Origin: Odoribacteraceae bacterium
GTDB taxonomy: Bacteria > Bacteroidota > Bacteroidia > Bacteroidales > Marinifilaceae
DNA length: 31,663 bases
Direction of reading: 5' to 3'
Assembly (NCBI GenBank): GCA_031267995.1
Contig: JAIRXZ010000107.1
Coordinates: 1-31,663, forward strand
This document shows, piece by piece, positions 1 to 7,172 of this stretch. The position numbers and the translations under genes are program-made. Positions within the stretch are counted from its first letter, which is position 1. Each line of letters starts with the position of its first letter. The notes under the pieces were generated by a model. That model searched no databases. It worked only from the letters and a program-made list of their open reading frames with translations, and had not been told where the DNA came from.

Positions 1-176
1 TCGTCTTTCTTTTCAGACAAGTAACCTTCCAGTTCGCCTGATAGTCCTGCCTCCAGGAATCGCTTCAACAGTGGCGCGAGAATGCCGTTTTTGCCAGATA
101 AACTGTCACCGGAACGAAGGCGAGCGATCGCTTCTTGCTCGAATGACTTGTAATCGAAATCTTTCTTGGTGTCAAT
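1..176 (-). CDS. IS256-family (mutator) transposase, N-terminal part only
   Basis: Read on the minus strand, the sequence gives KKDFDYKSFEQEAIARL, then RSGDSLSGKNGILAPLLKRF and LEAGLSGELEGYLSEKKD, the conserved N-terminus of Bacteroidota IS256-type transposases. The catalytic DDE domain lies beyond position 1. The start is odd: in this frame the codons from the stop at 206-204 down to the first recognisable residue include no ATG, GTG or TTG. The best candidate is ATT at 176-174. Either a rare start is used or the gene is damaged. Family identity is from recognised sequence; the start is a guess. Confidence 0.6.
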   Translation of the reverse strand, partial: MDTKKDFDYKSFEQEAIARLRSGDSLSGKNGILAPLLKRFLEAGLSGELEGYLSEKKD

Positions 177-345
177 AAATCGTGTTTTAAATTGTAAATG
201 TAATCATTTTCTAAATTGACATAGTTTTGTGAATAGAGCCAGAAAATGACACAGTTGGCTGAACAGACTCGCCATTATCTTTGAAGGCAGATGGGTAAAT
301 TGATGGTAGACAAAGGGAAAATGACATAGTTGAGTGGACAGACTC
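1..345 (-). mobile_element. End of an IS256-like insertion sequence, truncated by window edge
   Basis: The minus strand from about 176 encodes the N-terminus of a mutator-type (IS256 family) transposase. Beyond it lie three imperfect 28-bp direct repeats at 213-239, 243-270 and 318-345, each of the form aaaATGACAYAGTT...GAACAGACTC. The outermost copy probably is the terminal repeat, so the element likely ends near 345; the two inner copies look like subterminal transposase sites. The other end and the target duplication lie outside the window, so the boundary is inferred. Directly beyond it begins the first 21-bp palindrome array. Confidence 0.6.
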
Positions 346-347
346 AA

Positions 348-893
348 AAGAATCTCATGTGAGAGAAAAATATTCTCACGCGAGAATAAAAAAAACTCAC
401 GTGAGAAAAAAACATTCTCATGCGAGATAGAAAAAATAACATATAAAAATAAAATAATCTTGTATAACGATTAAAAAATCTTATACTAGAAAGAAAAAAT
501 CCCGCACGAAAAAGAAAATATCACACGCGAAAACAAAAACATCTCGCACAAGAAAGAAAAAAACTCACGTGAAAATGTTTTGAAGCAGCGGGGGATTCGC
601 GGCAACATGCACGAGGGAAGCAACATACCGCGTGGAAGCGATAATCACACGCGATGATTATAAAAACACCCGCGCCTTTTTTAAAGAAAACCGCGGGGAT
701 TCCTTTCGAACATTGCCCGCGGATTTTGCCCGCGACGCGTGGACAAAAGTTACTCGCGCGAGTTCGTGCCCCACTCGCGCGGGTTGGTTTCTTACATGCG
801 CGAGTTCGTTCCCCATTCGCGCGGATTGGTTTCTTACATGCGCGAGTTCGTGCCTCATTCGCGCGGATTGGTGGCTCACATGCGGGAAAGGGC
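348..893. repeat. Array 1 of palindromes on an exact 21-bp period
   Basis: Short palindromes recur with centres exactly 21 bp apart. Clear units are centred at 358.5, 379.5, 400.5 (CTCACGTGAG), 421.5, 484.5, 505.5, 526.5, 547.5 and 568.5, separated by A-rich spacers of about 9 bp. A second well-kept block has centres 757.5 (CTCGCGCGAG), 778.5, 799.5, 820.5, 841.5, 862.5 and 883.5; here alternate units match, giving a 42-bp super-repeat three times (756-766, 798-808, 840-850). Units between the blocks are degenerate, but the blocks stay in register: 883.5 minus 358.5 is 25 x 21. No protein family is recognised in any frame and the first block contains stops. Function unknown. Confidence 0.85.
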
Positions 894-1620
894 GCCCGCG
901 AGGGGTGTCCCCACGGGATTTGCCGGAAAATGTCTTTCGCTGGCGCGGGCTTGTAGCCCGTGCCTTCACCGGGGGCTTGATTGTTGGCTTTTGTTGCTTG
1001 GGCTTCGACAGGCTCAGCCACCGTAATAGCCGCGGTGGCTGAGCTTGTCGAAGCCAGGGTTATTGGAGTATGCTGTAGGGGCGACCCTTGCGGTCGCCCG
1101 CGATGACGCGTACGTGTACACCAATATTGGGGTGCACACGCGGGGAAGGGCGCACGCAAGGCGCGCCCCTACAGCATTATTGTTATCGTTGTGGTATGTT
1201 GTAGGGGCGCACCTGCGTGTGCGCCCTTTGCCGCGTGTGCATCCCGATGATAACAACGATAAACACGTTGTGGGCGCCCACAAGGGGTGCCCCTACAGGT
1301 TCGTTGGAAAATGCTGTAGGGGCGAATAATTGTTCGCCCTTTCCCGCGTGTGCCCCCGCGATGTGTTTTGCTTTACAGGCGGTGAGGGCGAATAATTATT
1401 CGCCCCTACAGTTTTACCGGTGTTGTCGTTGGGCGGGAAAGGGTGCACACGCAGGTGCGCCCCTAGAACGTTCGCACACCCCGACGATAACACCGGTAAA
1501 CGTTGCGGGCGCCCCTCGCGGGCGTCCACCTCTTTGTGTAGAGACGTAGCGTGCTACGTCTCCAAGATTGGATTTCCGTTTCCTGAGACGTAGCACGCTA
1601 CGTCTCTACAGTTTTGGTCG
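894..1620. repeat. REP/MITE-like hairpin cluster 1
   Basis: No gene is supported here. The stretch contains several repeated elements. Type A is about 95 bp, bounded by GTAGGGGCG and CGCCCCTAC, with a hairpin at each end: 1075-1172, 1201-1296 and 1316-1409, plus half copies near 1436-1466 and 1505-1527. Type B is the palindrome GAGACGTAGCRYGCTACGTCTC, with an inverted pair at 1538-1562 and 1585-1609. Type C is GGCTACAAGCCCGCGCC, here inverted at 939-964. A separate inverted repeat, 1001-1023 against 1033-1055 (23-bp stem, 9-nt loop, one mismatch), carries TTCGACARGCTCAGCCACCG. Further copies of A, B and C occur at 5150-5741 and 30038-30433. Confidence 0.8.
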
Positions 1621-1701
1621 CGATTACGATTGCGTTCCCGGTTCCCTCGCTCACCCACCCCTCACCAAAAAAGGAAACTCCTCCTGGGAGTTCCTCTTCC
1701 T

Positions 1702-1740
1702 GGCCTTCTTTGCCGGGCGCGAAGGCCTTTTCTTTTTCTT
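1702..1740 (+). terminator. Possible intrinsic terminator
   Basis: GGCCTTC (1702-1708) pairs with GAAGGCC (1721-1727) across a 12-nt loop and is followed by a T-rich run to 1740. No plus-strand gene is visible upstream, so it may be left over from a lost gene. The rest of 1621-1827 shows nothing else. Confidence 0.4.
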
Positions 1741-1827
1741 GAATTTGTAATTGTGCACGTGTGTCATTTTTTCTTTTTTTAAAGGTTTGACAATGCTTGA
1801 CTATATTTCGCGGCCACTTGTTTTCAT

Positions 1828-2165
1828 TTCTATCTCATATGAGATGAAAGCTATCTCATATGAGATGACTCCTGTCTCATATGAGATAATTGCCAACTCT
1901 TGTAAAGTTGTGTGCGTTTTCCATAAAAGCCATCCTTGTTTCCGGCGTGACGGGGTTCACGTCGCGCGAGATTGATTCTGTCACGAGTGAAATCGCACTT
2001 TTTTCGGGTGAAATCGGCAAAATCTCGCGCGAGACGGGGGCAATCTCATACGAAATAGCTTTCATCTCATATGAGATAGAAGTGGTTTCGTGCGTGTTTT
2101 TTCCGGTTTCCGACGCGTTTACATTTTTTTCACGCGTTTTTTGGCTTGTCTCGCGTGCGATTGTC
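1828..2165. repeat. Array 2 of palindromes on a 21-bp period
   Basis: Perfect copies of TCTCATATGAGA are centred at 1838.5, 1859.5 and 1880.5. Weaker palindromes follow near 1902, 1922 and 1943.5. After a single 1-bp shift come centres at 1965.5 (TCGCGCGA), about 1986, about 2007, 2028.5 (TCTCGCGCGAGA), 2049.5, 2070.5 (TCTCATATGAGA), 2091.5, 2112.5, 2133.5 and 2154.5. Spacers are A/T-rich. Because 21 bp is seven codons, both strands read as open heptads such as ISYEMKA or ISREIGE, but the 1-bp shift breaks the plus-strand frame and no family is recognised. I treat it as a DNA-level repeat of unknown function, the same type as arrays 1 and 3. Confidence 0.8.
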
Positions 2166-2199
2166 GTGTTTTGTTGTGTTTCGTGTTTTTCTCCGATCA

Positions 2200-2939
2200 T
2201 TTTTCTCTTTTTTTCCGATTATCGTGTCTGTTTTTGAGGCCTTCCCAGGGCGATTTTTTTCGAGTTCCCGGTTGTTGCGAACGATATTAGGTTAATTTTT
2301 GATTATGTTATCTTAATTTCTTGTCAACGATTTTGATATTATTGACCGCTTGCCACGGCGGAGGAGGTGGGGGTGAAGGTGATCGTCCGGTGGGTGGCGG
2401 GAGATCCGGAGAAGGTCAGCAAGGAGTCAAAGAAAACAGACGGGAGGCAAGTAAAGAGGAGGTTGAGGGGATGACGAAGGGGACGGGGAGATTGAACTTT
2501 CGGGCACGCTCTCGCGAAATGACACCAGCGACGACGGCCGGCGGGCGTTGTCCGGGGTATCGTGCTTGTTCAAGGCAACGACGTGCAAGGCAACGGTGTA
2601 AACTGTCGCGCGCGATGGCATCGCGGTAGTTTTTGCCAATTTGCATGAAAAGTTTAAAATTATGGCGAGTTCTTTTGTTATCTTTTCAAATCACATTACA
2701 TTTGTGTCGACATTTAGACATGATATGAAAAACGCGTTAAACACGGTCGCCACCTTACTTGCCGGAAACCATCCGGCGATCTTGGAGTTCAGGTCGTTGC
2801 CACGGTACTTGCCGGCGGATCGCCGGCTTAATTTCACGTGCCTTAAATCCGCGGGGTACCCGATCGATCTCCCGCGTCGCCACCTCGATAATAATTTAGG
2901 ATCCACATAAAACACAATTAACACTAAAACATTAAAATC
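2200..2939. other. Gene-free stretch upstream of the 2940 lipoprotein gene
   Basis: No convincing gene. There is a G-rich low-complexity segment at 2350-2480. Two imperfect copies of a motif ending TACTTGCCGG (2745-2765 and 2792-2815) are each followed by a small hairpin (2761-2777 and 2811-2827). The last 35 nt before 2940 are A-rich, as is usual ahead of Bacteroidota start codons. Confidence 0.5.
2641..2669. repeat. 29-bp direct repeat, copy 1
   Basis: The sequence beginning TTGCATGAAAAGTTTAAAAT and ending TATGGCGAG is present identically at 4206-4234. Copy 1 lies 271 bp before the lipoprotein gene at 2940; copy 2 lies 69 bp before the outer-membrane-type gene at 4303. It may be a shared control element or the trace of a duplication. 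Confidence 0.8.
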
Positions 2940-4073
2940 ATGGAAAAATTTTCAGCACGGGTTAGCCCGAAAAACCAGACGCGCGGGGGAAACTTCTTAT
3001 TGTTCATTGTTGCAATATTTGCATTCAGTTCTTGTTCGATAACGTCTAAAACCTATCTCGTTAATTCACATGTAGACGTGAACATAAACGCTTATGGCGG
3101 CAACGTTATAAACAGTAAAACGGCAATGGTTATTTGCAACGATCCGACCATCAAAAAATATGACTTGAAAAATCTGGAATTTGAAAGCTATGTGAAAACA
3201 ATACTCGCGACAAAAGGGTATTCTTTTACCGATAACAATGACGAGGCGAATGTTATCATTTTTTACGAGTATGGCATTAGCGATCCGAAAGTGTATACTT
3301 CTCAACGGGTTGTGCCTGTTTGGGGGCAAACGGGTATCTCTTCAAGCAGGACAGAAGTAGGTACTTCTTTTGGCAAACCTTATTCGCGAACAACCTATAC
3401 TCCGAGTTATGGTGTGGTAAGCAGCGACGTGGTAACCGACACGGATATAACTTATGTTCGCTGGACTAATATCAGCGCTTTTGATGCTGATTATTACCGG
3501 AAAACAGGCGAGGACAGAATGTTATGGCTCACGGAAATACAATCTGAAGGCAGCAGTGATGATTTACGATATATATTTCCGTTTCTATTGACGGCGGCAA
3601 GAGAGTATATTGGACAAAATCACCCGACTAAAATAAAAGTAAGTCTGGCTCTCGACCCCGCGGATAAAAGCGTGCTTGAAGTGAAGAATACTCTTGTAAC
3701 AGTAGTTGTTAACCAGGCTACCGCGGGACGCAAAGATCCACAAGCAACGGTAGTTAAAGATGTATATAGAAACGGAGAACTATATATTAAAGAGGGTATG
3801 CCTGTAAGTATAGAGAGAACAAGAAAGAGCGAAGATTTACTACTTTCTGGTTTTTCAACAACTTCTGTTTATGGCAATAAGGTGTCTTTAAAAGGAGCTT
3901 ATCGAGTGATTGGAAAAGATAATCAAAAGATGCGCAATATAGGGAGGGACCTAAGTGCGATTAGTGTCATCACCGTGTTCACTATTTTACCTATTACTCT
4001 ACCGATGGCGTTTGCCGGTGATTATCACGCAAAAGTGCCCGAGGGAACCGTGTTTTATTTGGAAATGGAATAA
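2940..4073 (+). CDS. Predicted lipoprotein of unknown function (377 aa)
   Basis: The protein has a hydrophobic signal segment at about residues 19-31 and a lipobox-like FSSC with the acceptor Cys at 32, so it is probably a membrane-anchored lipoprotein. The middle (about 80-230) has an alternating hydrophobic pattern around DEANVIIFYEYG and MLWLTEI that loosely recalls DUF4136-type lipoproteins; I do not claim membership. The C-terminal part (about 250-377) includes a second hydrophobic stretch (ISVITVFTILPITLPMAFAG, about 340-360) that could be membrane-associated. Its codons are much more AT-rich than those of the flanking genes, which suggests horizontal acquisition. The start is the first ATG after an A-rich leader. 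A strong terminator follows at 4096, so it is probably monocistronic. Confidence 0.75.
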   Translation: MEKFSARVSPKNQTRGGNFLLFIVAIFAFSSCSITSKTYLVNSHVDVNINAYGGNVINSKTAMVICNDPTIKKYDLKNLEFESYVKTILATKGYSFTDNNDEANVIIFYEYGISDPKVYTSQRVVPVWGQTGISSSRTEVGTSFGKPYSRTTYTPSYGVVSSDVVTDTDITYVRWTNISAFDADYYRKTGEDRMLWLTEIQSEGSSDDLRYIFPFLLTAAREYIGQNHPTKIKVSLALDPADKSVLEVKNTLVTVVVNQATAGRKDPQATVVKDVYRNGELYIKEGMPVSIERTRKSEDLLLSGFSTTSVYGNKVSLKGAYRVIGKDNQKMRNIGRDLSAISVITVFTILPITLPMAFAGDYHAKVPEGTVFYLEME

Positions 4074-4095
4074 CTTTCATGGCATAGGTCTTGGC

Positions 4096-4137
4096 AAACG
4101 GGGGCGTCTAAAAGAAGACGCCCCCGTTTCTTATTAT
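4096..4137 (+). terminator. Intrinsic terminator after the 2940 lipoprotein gene
   Basis: A perfect 14-bp stem, AAACGGGGGCGTCT (4096-4109) with its complement at 4116-4129, encloses a 6-nt loop and is followed by CTTATTATTTC. It starts 23 nt after the stop codon. Confidence 0.85.
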
Positions 4138-4205
4138 TTCACGGTTGCTTGTTAGCAGGCACGCCGGCAATATGGACGGCGAGACGGTTTTATTTCGCGC
4201 CTTTT

Positions 4206-4234
4206 TTGCATGAAAAGTTTAAAATTATGGCGAG
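4206..4234. repeat. 29-bp direct repeat, copy 2
   Basis: Identical to 2641-2669. The ATG inside it is in frame with the gene that starts at 4303, but the 31 intervening codons do not look like a signal peptide. Confidence 0.8.
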
Positions 4235-4302
4235 GGGCTTGGTTGTTTGTAAAATCGTCGTTACGTTCGCGCCGACATCCAAACTCGTGTTTTAATTTTG
4301 AT

Positions 4303-5016
4303 ATGATGAAAAAATTATTCGTGTTATTCCTTTTGTTATCCGGTGGCCTGGTGGTGCAGGCGCAGCAACATTACCGGGACGTCGTGTACTTGAAAAACGG
4401 GAGTGTTATCCGGGGCACTATCGTTGAATTAGTTCCGGATAAATTGATAAAGATCGAGATGGCCGACCAAAGCGTGTTCGTTTACCAGTTGGACGAGGTT
4501 GAAAGTTTCGCCAGGGAGGCCGTCCGGGGGAATAATTTTCGTCGTTTTCCCGGTAGCGATCACGGTTACGCGGGGATCGTTGACATGGGGTATGGCGTGG
4601 GCGCCGGGAGATACGGGTCTGATTTCATTCATTTTACCATGATCAACGGGTACCGGTTTAATCCTCATTTTTTACTTGGTGTTGGCACGGGCGTGAAGTT
4701 TTATCACGAGGAGGAGGCCGTGCTGGTGCCGTTCTTCGCCCATTTTCAGGCCACGCTTTTGGACGGGCTGGTTTCTCCTTACGCGGCGGCGAGTGTCGGT
4801 TATTCTTTCAATGCCAGCGGTGATTTCGAGGGCGTTGGGCTGCTCGTTAACCCGAGCGTGGGCGTTCATTTCGAGGTGTCCGGTAATTCGGGGATCAACG
4901 TGAGTGTCGGATATGACGGGCAGTGGGCGGAGTTTGTCATTTACGACGGTCATAATCTCGATGTCGTCTACAAGGTGATGGGTGGGGTGTGTGTGAAGGT
5001 GGGCTTCGTGTTTTAA
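4303..5016 (+). CDS. Outer-membrane beta-barrel-type protein (237 aa)
   Basis: I place the start at ATG ATG AAA AAA (4303), because a classic signal peptide follows (KKLFVLFLLLSGGLVVQAQQ, cleavage likely after VQA). An upstream in-frame ATG at 4210 would add 31 unrelated residues. After the signal comes a small domain, DVVYLKNGSVIRGTIVEL through VFVYQLDEVESF (about 25-70), a module common at the N-terminus of Bacteroidota envelope proteins. The rest (about 85-237) is rich in Gly and aromatic residues in alternating patterns (FNPHFLLGVGTGVKFY, SPYAAASVGYSF) and ends in a strand with a terminal Phe, as expected for a small outer-membrane barrel. No substrate can be inferred. No gene is coupled to it on either side. 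Confidence 0.75.
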   Translation: MMKKLFVLFLLLSGGLVVQAQQHYRDVVYLKNGSVIRGTIVELVPDKLIKIEMADQSVFVYQLDEVESFAREAVRGNNFRRFPGSDHGYAGIVDMGYGVGAGRYGSDFIHFTMINGYRFNPHFLLGVGTGVKFYHEEEAVLVPFFAHFQATLLDGLVSPYAAASVGYSFNASGDFEGVGLLVNPSVGVHFEVSGNSGINVSVGYDGQWAEFVIYDGHNLDVVYKVMGGVCVKVGFVF

Positions 5017-5040
5017 AATATTTTTAGAAGGGAGGAGGGG

Positions 5041-5741
5041 TGATCGGGGGCGGGGGCTCGTCCCGCGAGTGAAAAGCCCGCGAATTGAAGTGAATGATGC
5101 CGCGCCTGAAAAGGTGGGCGGCGTCGCGTTCGGGGGAGGGGAGGGTGCGGGCGATTGTATGTTGGCGGTATTGGCATTTCGTGAGACGTAGCACGCTATG
5201 TCTCTACAGAGGGACTTACAATTGACGAGACGGTTGCAGGTTGTGGAAATCAGTAGAGACGTAGCGTGCTACGTCTCAAGTCACGGGCACGGGCTACAAG
5301 CCCGCGCCAGCGAGGGGGAGGGCGAATGATTATTCGCCCCTACAGCAGGGCGAACGATCTCGCGGGGGTGAATAACACCGTAGGGGCGAATAATCATTCG
5401 CCCTTACAACAGCGGGGCGAACGATCCCGCGTCAGCGGGGGGAGGGCGGGGCGATTGTATGTTGGTGGTATTGGCATTTCGTGAGACGTAGCACGCTACG
5501 TCTCACGATAAGGCAACCCGTAACCGCGGGCGCACGCGAGGCGCGCCCCTACAGCATTCTCCAACGAAACCGCGGGGGCGCCTCTCGCGGACGGTCTTTC
5601 CGGTGGAGGCACGGGCTACAAGCCCGCGCCAGCGGGGGGAGGGCGAATGATTATTCGCCCCTACAGCAGGGCGAACGATCCCGCGACAGTGGGGTTATAT
5701 GTTGTCGGTATCCGGGGAGACGTAGCACGCCACGTCTCTAC
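5041..5741. repeat. REP/MITE-like hairpin cluster 2
   Basis: A gene-free stretch filled with the same elements as cluster 1. Type B palindromes lie at 5183-5207, 5253-5277, 5483-5505 and 5717-5741. Type C (GGCTACAAGCCCGCGCC) lies at 5287-5312 and 5609-5634. Type A hairpin halves lie at 5319-5343, 5380-5407, 5528-5552 and 5641-5664. A 56-bp segment ending in a B palindrome is present twice (5150-5205 and 5450-5505) with two differences, so B palindromes travel with flanking DNA. No coding potential is seen. Confidence 0.8.
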
Positions 5742-5800
5742 AGTAAACAATGTCGCCCGCCTGGAAGGGTGGGCGGCGGCGCATTTGGGGGAAGGGGAGG

Positions 5801-5872
5801 GTGAGAGGACGAGGGGTGAGAGGACGAGAGGACGAGAGGACGAGGGGACGAGGGGACGAGGGGGCGAGGGGA
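5801..5872. repeat. 8-bp tandem repeat next to the aroA stop (possible Rho loading region)
   Basis: GACGAGAG/GACGAGGG repeats with an 8-bp period (GAC at 5824, 5832, 5840, 5848 and 5856). In the aroA transcript this reads as a G-poor run of UC-rich repeats starting about 14 nt after the stop codon. Such C-rich, unstructured RNA fits a Rho utilisation site; that is inference. No intrinsic terminator is visible here, apart from a small hairpin (5873-5878 with 5882-5887) that overlaps the stop codon. Confidence 0.6.
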
Positions 5873-5885
5873 GAACGGAACCCGT

Positions 5886-7172
5886 TCAGCCCACGATCGG
5901 TTTTCCTTCCTGAAGTATTTGGAGATCGTCCCAGAAGCCGGGGTAGGATTTGGAGACGCAGTCGGCATCGTTGATGGTGACGGGGGAGAGCGCGTTCAGG
6001 GCGACGGTGGCCAGGGACATGGCCACGCGGTGGTCGCCGCGCGAGGAGACTTCGCCGCCCTCTACCGGCCCGCCGCGGACGATCATCAGGTTGTCGTCGT
6101 ACTTGACGGAGATGCCGAGGCGGGCGTACTCCTCCTTGAGGGCGGCCGCGCGGTCGCTCTCCTTGTGGACGAGGCGCCGGACGCCGAGCAAGCGGCTGTT
6201 TCCACCGCAACGGGCGGCCAGGGCGACGAGTGCCGGGAAGAGGTCGGGACACTCCGTCGCGTCGAAGGAAAAGGGTTTTAGCCGCTTCGGTTTTACCACG
6301 GTGACGCTGCCGCGAGCGTCGGGACGCGGCGGGGAGACGAAGACGCGCGCGCCGGACGAGCGGAGGGCGGTGAGGATGGCCTTGTCCGCCTGCGGGGAGT
6401 TCTCGTCGAGGTCGGTGACGGTGGTCACGCCGGCGATAGCTCCCGCCACCAGGAGGCACGAGGCGCCGCTCCAGTCGCCGGCCACGCGGTGGGCGCAGGG
6501 GGTGTATTTCTGCGGCGTCGGGATGGTGAAGTGGTGATAATCGTCGTGGATAATCTTGACGCCAAATTCGCGGATCACCTCGCGCGTGAGGTCGATATAG
6601 GGCTGGCTCACCAGTTCCGGGACGACGAGCGTCGAGCGTTTCGCCGCCAGCGGCAGCGCCATCAGCAGGCCGGTGAGGAGTTGCGAGCTGACCGAGCCGT
6701 CGATCAACGCTTCGCCCCCGGTGAGCGGGCCGGTGATGGTGACGGGCAGCCGGCCGTCGTTGGTGGTGACGGTGGCGCCGAGGGCGCGGAGCGGTTCGAC
6801 GATCATGTCGATGGGTCGGCCGAGGAGCGTCCCGCTTCCCTCCAGCCTCGTTTCGCCGGGGAAGAGGGCGACGACGGGGGCGATCATCCTGGCCAGCAGT
6901 CCCGATTCGCCGCATTGCAGCACGCGGGGGGCGGGGGGCAGTTTGGGGAAGATGGAGGTGATGGCGTATCCTTCGGGGATGCGGCGGACGGTTGCCCCGA
7001 GGGCGGCTACCAGGCGGAGGGCGGCCAGGGTGTCGTCGCACGGCGAAAGGCGCGCGATGCGCGAGCGACCGGTGGAGAGGAAGGCGGAGATGATGGCGCG
7101 CTGGGCGTCACTTTTCGATGGCGGGGCGGGGAGTTCTCCCTTAACCGCGGATGCAAGTATTAATTTCTTCAT
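5886..7172 (-). CDS. aroA: 3-phosphoshikimate 1-carboxyvinyltransferase (EPSP synthase)
   Basis: AroA transfers the enolpyruvyl group of PEP to shikimate 3-phosphate, the sixth step of the shikimate pathway, in the cytoplasm. At 428 aa it has normal length. Visible family motifs are SKSDAQR (19-25; Lys20, Ser21 and Arg25 bind substrate), CGESGLLAR (87-95), SSQ (162-164), CPDLFP with Asp310 as probable catalytic base, KESDR (337-341) and DHRVAM (380-385), plus Lys408 in SKSYPGF. The N-terminal motif SKSDAQR differs from the common SKSxxxR wording but keeps its key residues. It is the last gene of the aroB-aroEK-aroA operon; its start overlaps the end of aroEK by 32 bp, so translation is likely coupled. 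No glyphosate-class prediction is attempted. Confidence 0.95.
   Translation of the reverse strand: MKKLILASAVKGELPAPPSKSDAQRAIISAFLSTGRSRIARLSPCDDTLAALRLVAALGATVRRIPEGYAITSIFPKLPPAPRVLQCGESGLLARMIAPVVALFPGETRLEGSGTLLGRPIDMIVEPLRALGATVTTNDGRLPVTITGPLTGGEALIDGSVSSQLLTGLLMALPLAAKRSTLVVPELVSQPYIDLTREVIREFGVKIIHDDYHHFTIPTPQKYTPCAHRVAGDWSGASCLLVAGAIAGVTTVTDLDENSPQADKAILTALRSSGARVFVSPPRPDARGSVTVVKPKRLKPFSFDATECPDLFPALVALAARCGGNSRLLGVRRLVHKESDRAAALKEEYARLGISVKYDDNLMIVRGGPVEGGEVSSRGDHRVAMSLATVALNALSPVTINDADCVSKSYPGFWDDLQILQEGKPIVG

Noticed and set aside
348..579. CRISPR array
   Set aside because: The repeats are short palindromes of 10-12 bp with spacers of about 9 A-rich bases and a 21-bp period; there is no repeat/spacer structure of CRISPR size and no cas gene.
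1877..2200. 107-aa minus-strand open frame over array 2
   Set aside because: It arises because palindromic 21-bp units stay open on both strands; there is no sign of a real protein.
2321..2629. Small lipoprotein-like frame starting at TTG with LLTAC
   Set aside because: The TTG start is weak and the sequence turns into Gly-rich low complexity and then basic residues with no fold pattern. A degraded gene is possible but not supportable.
4210..4302. N-terminal extension of the 4303 gene
   Set aside because: These 31 codons include the 29-bp repeat and precede a clear signal peptide, so they are unlikely to be translated.
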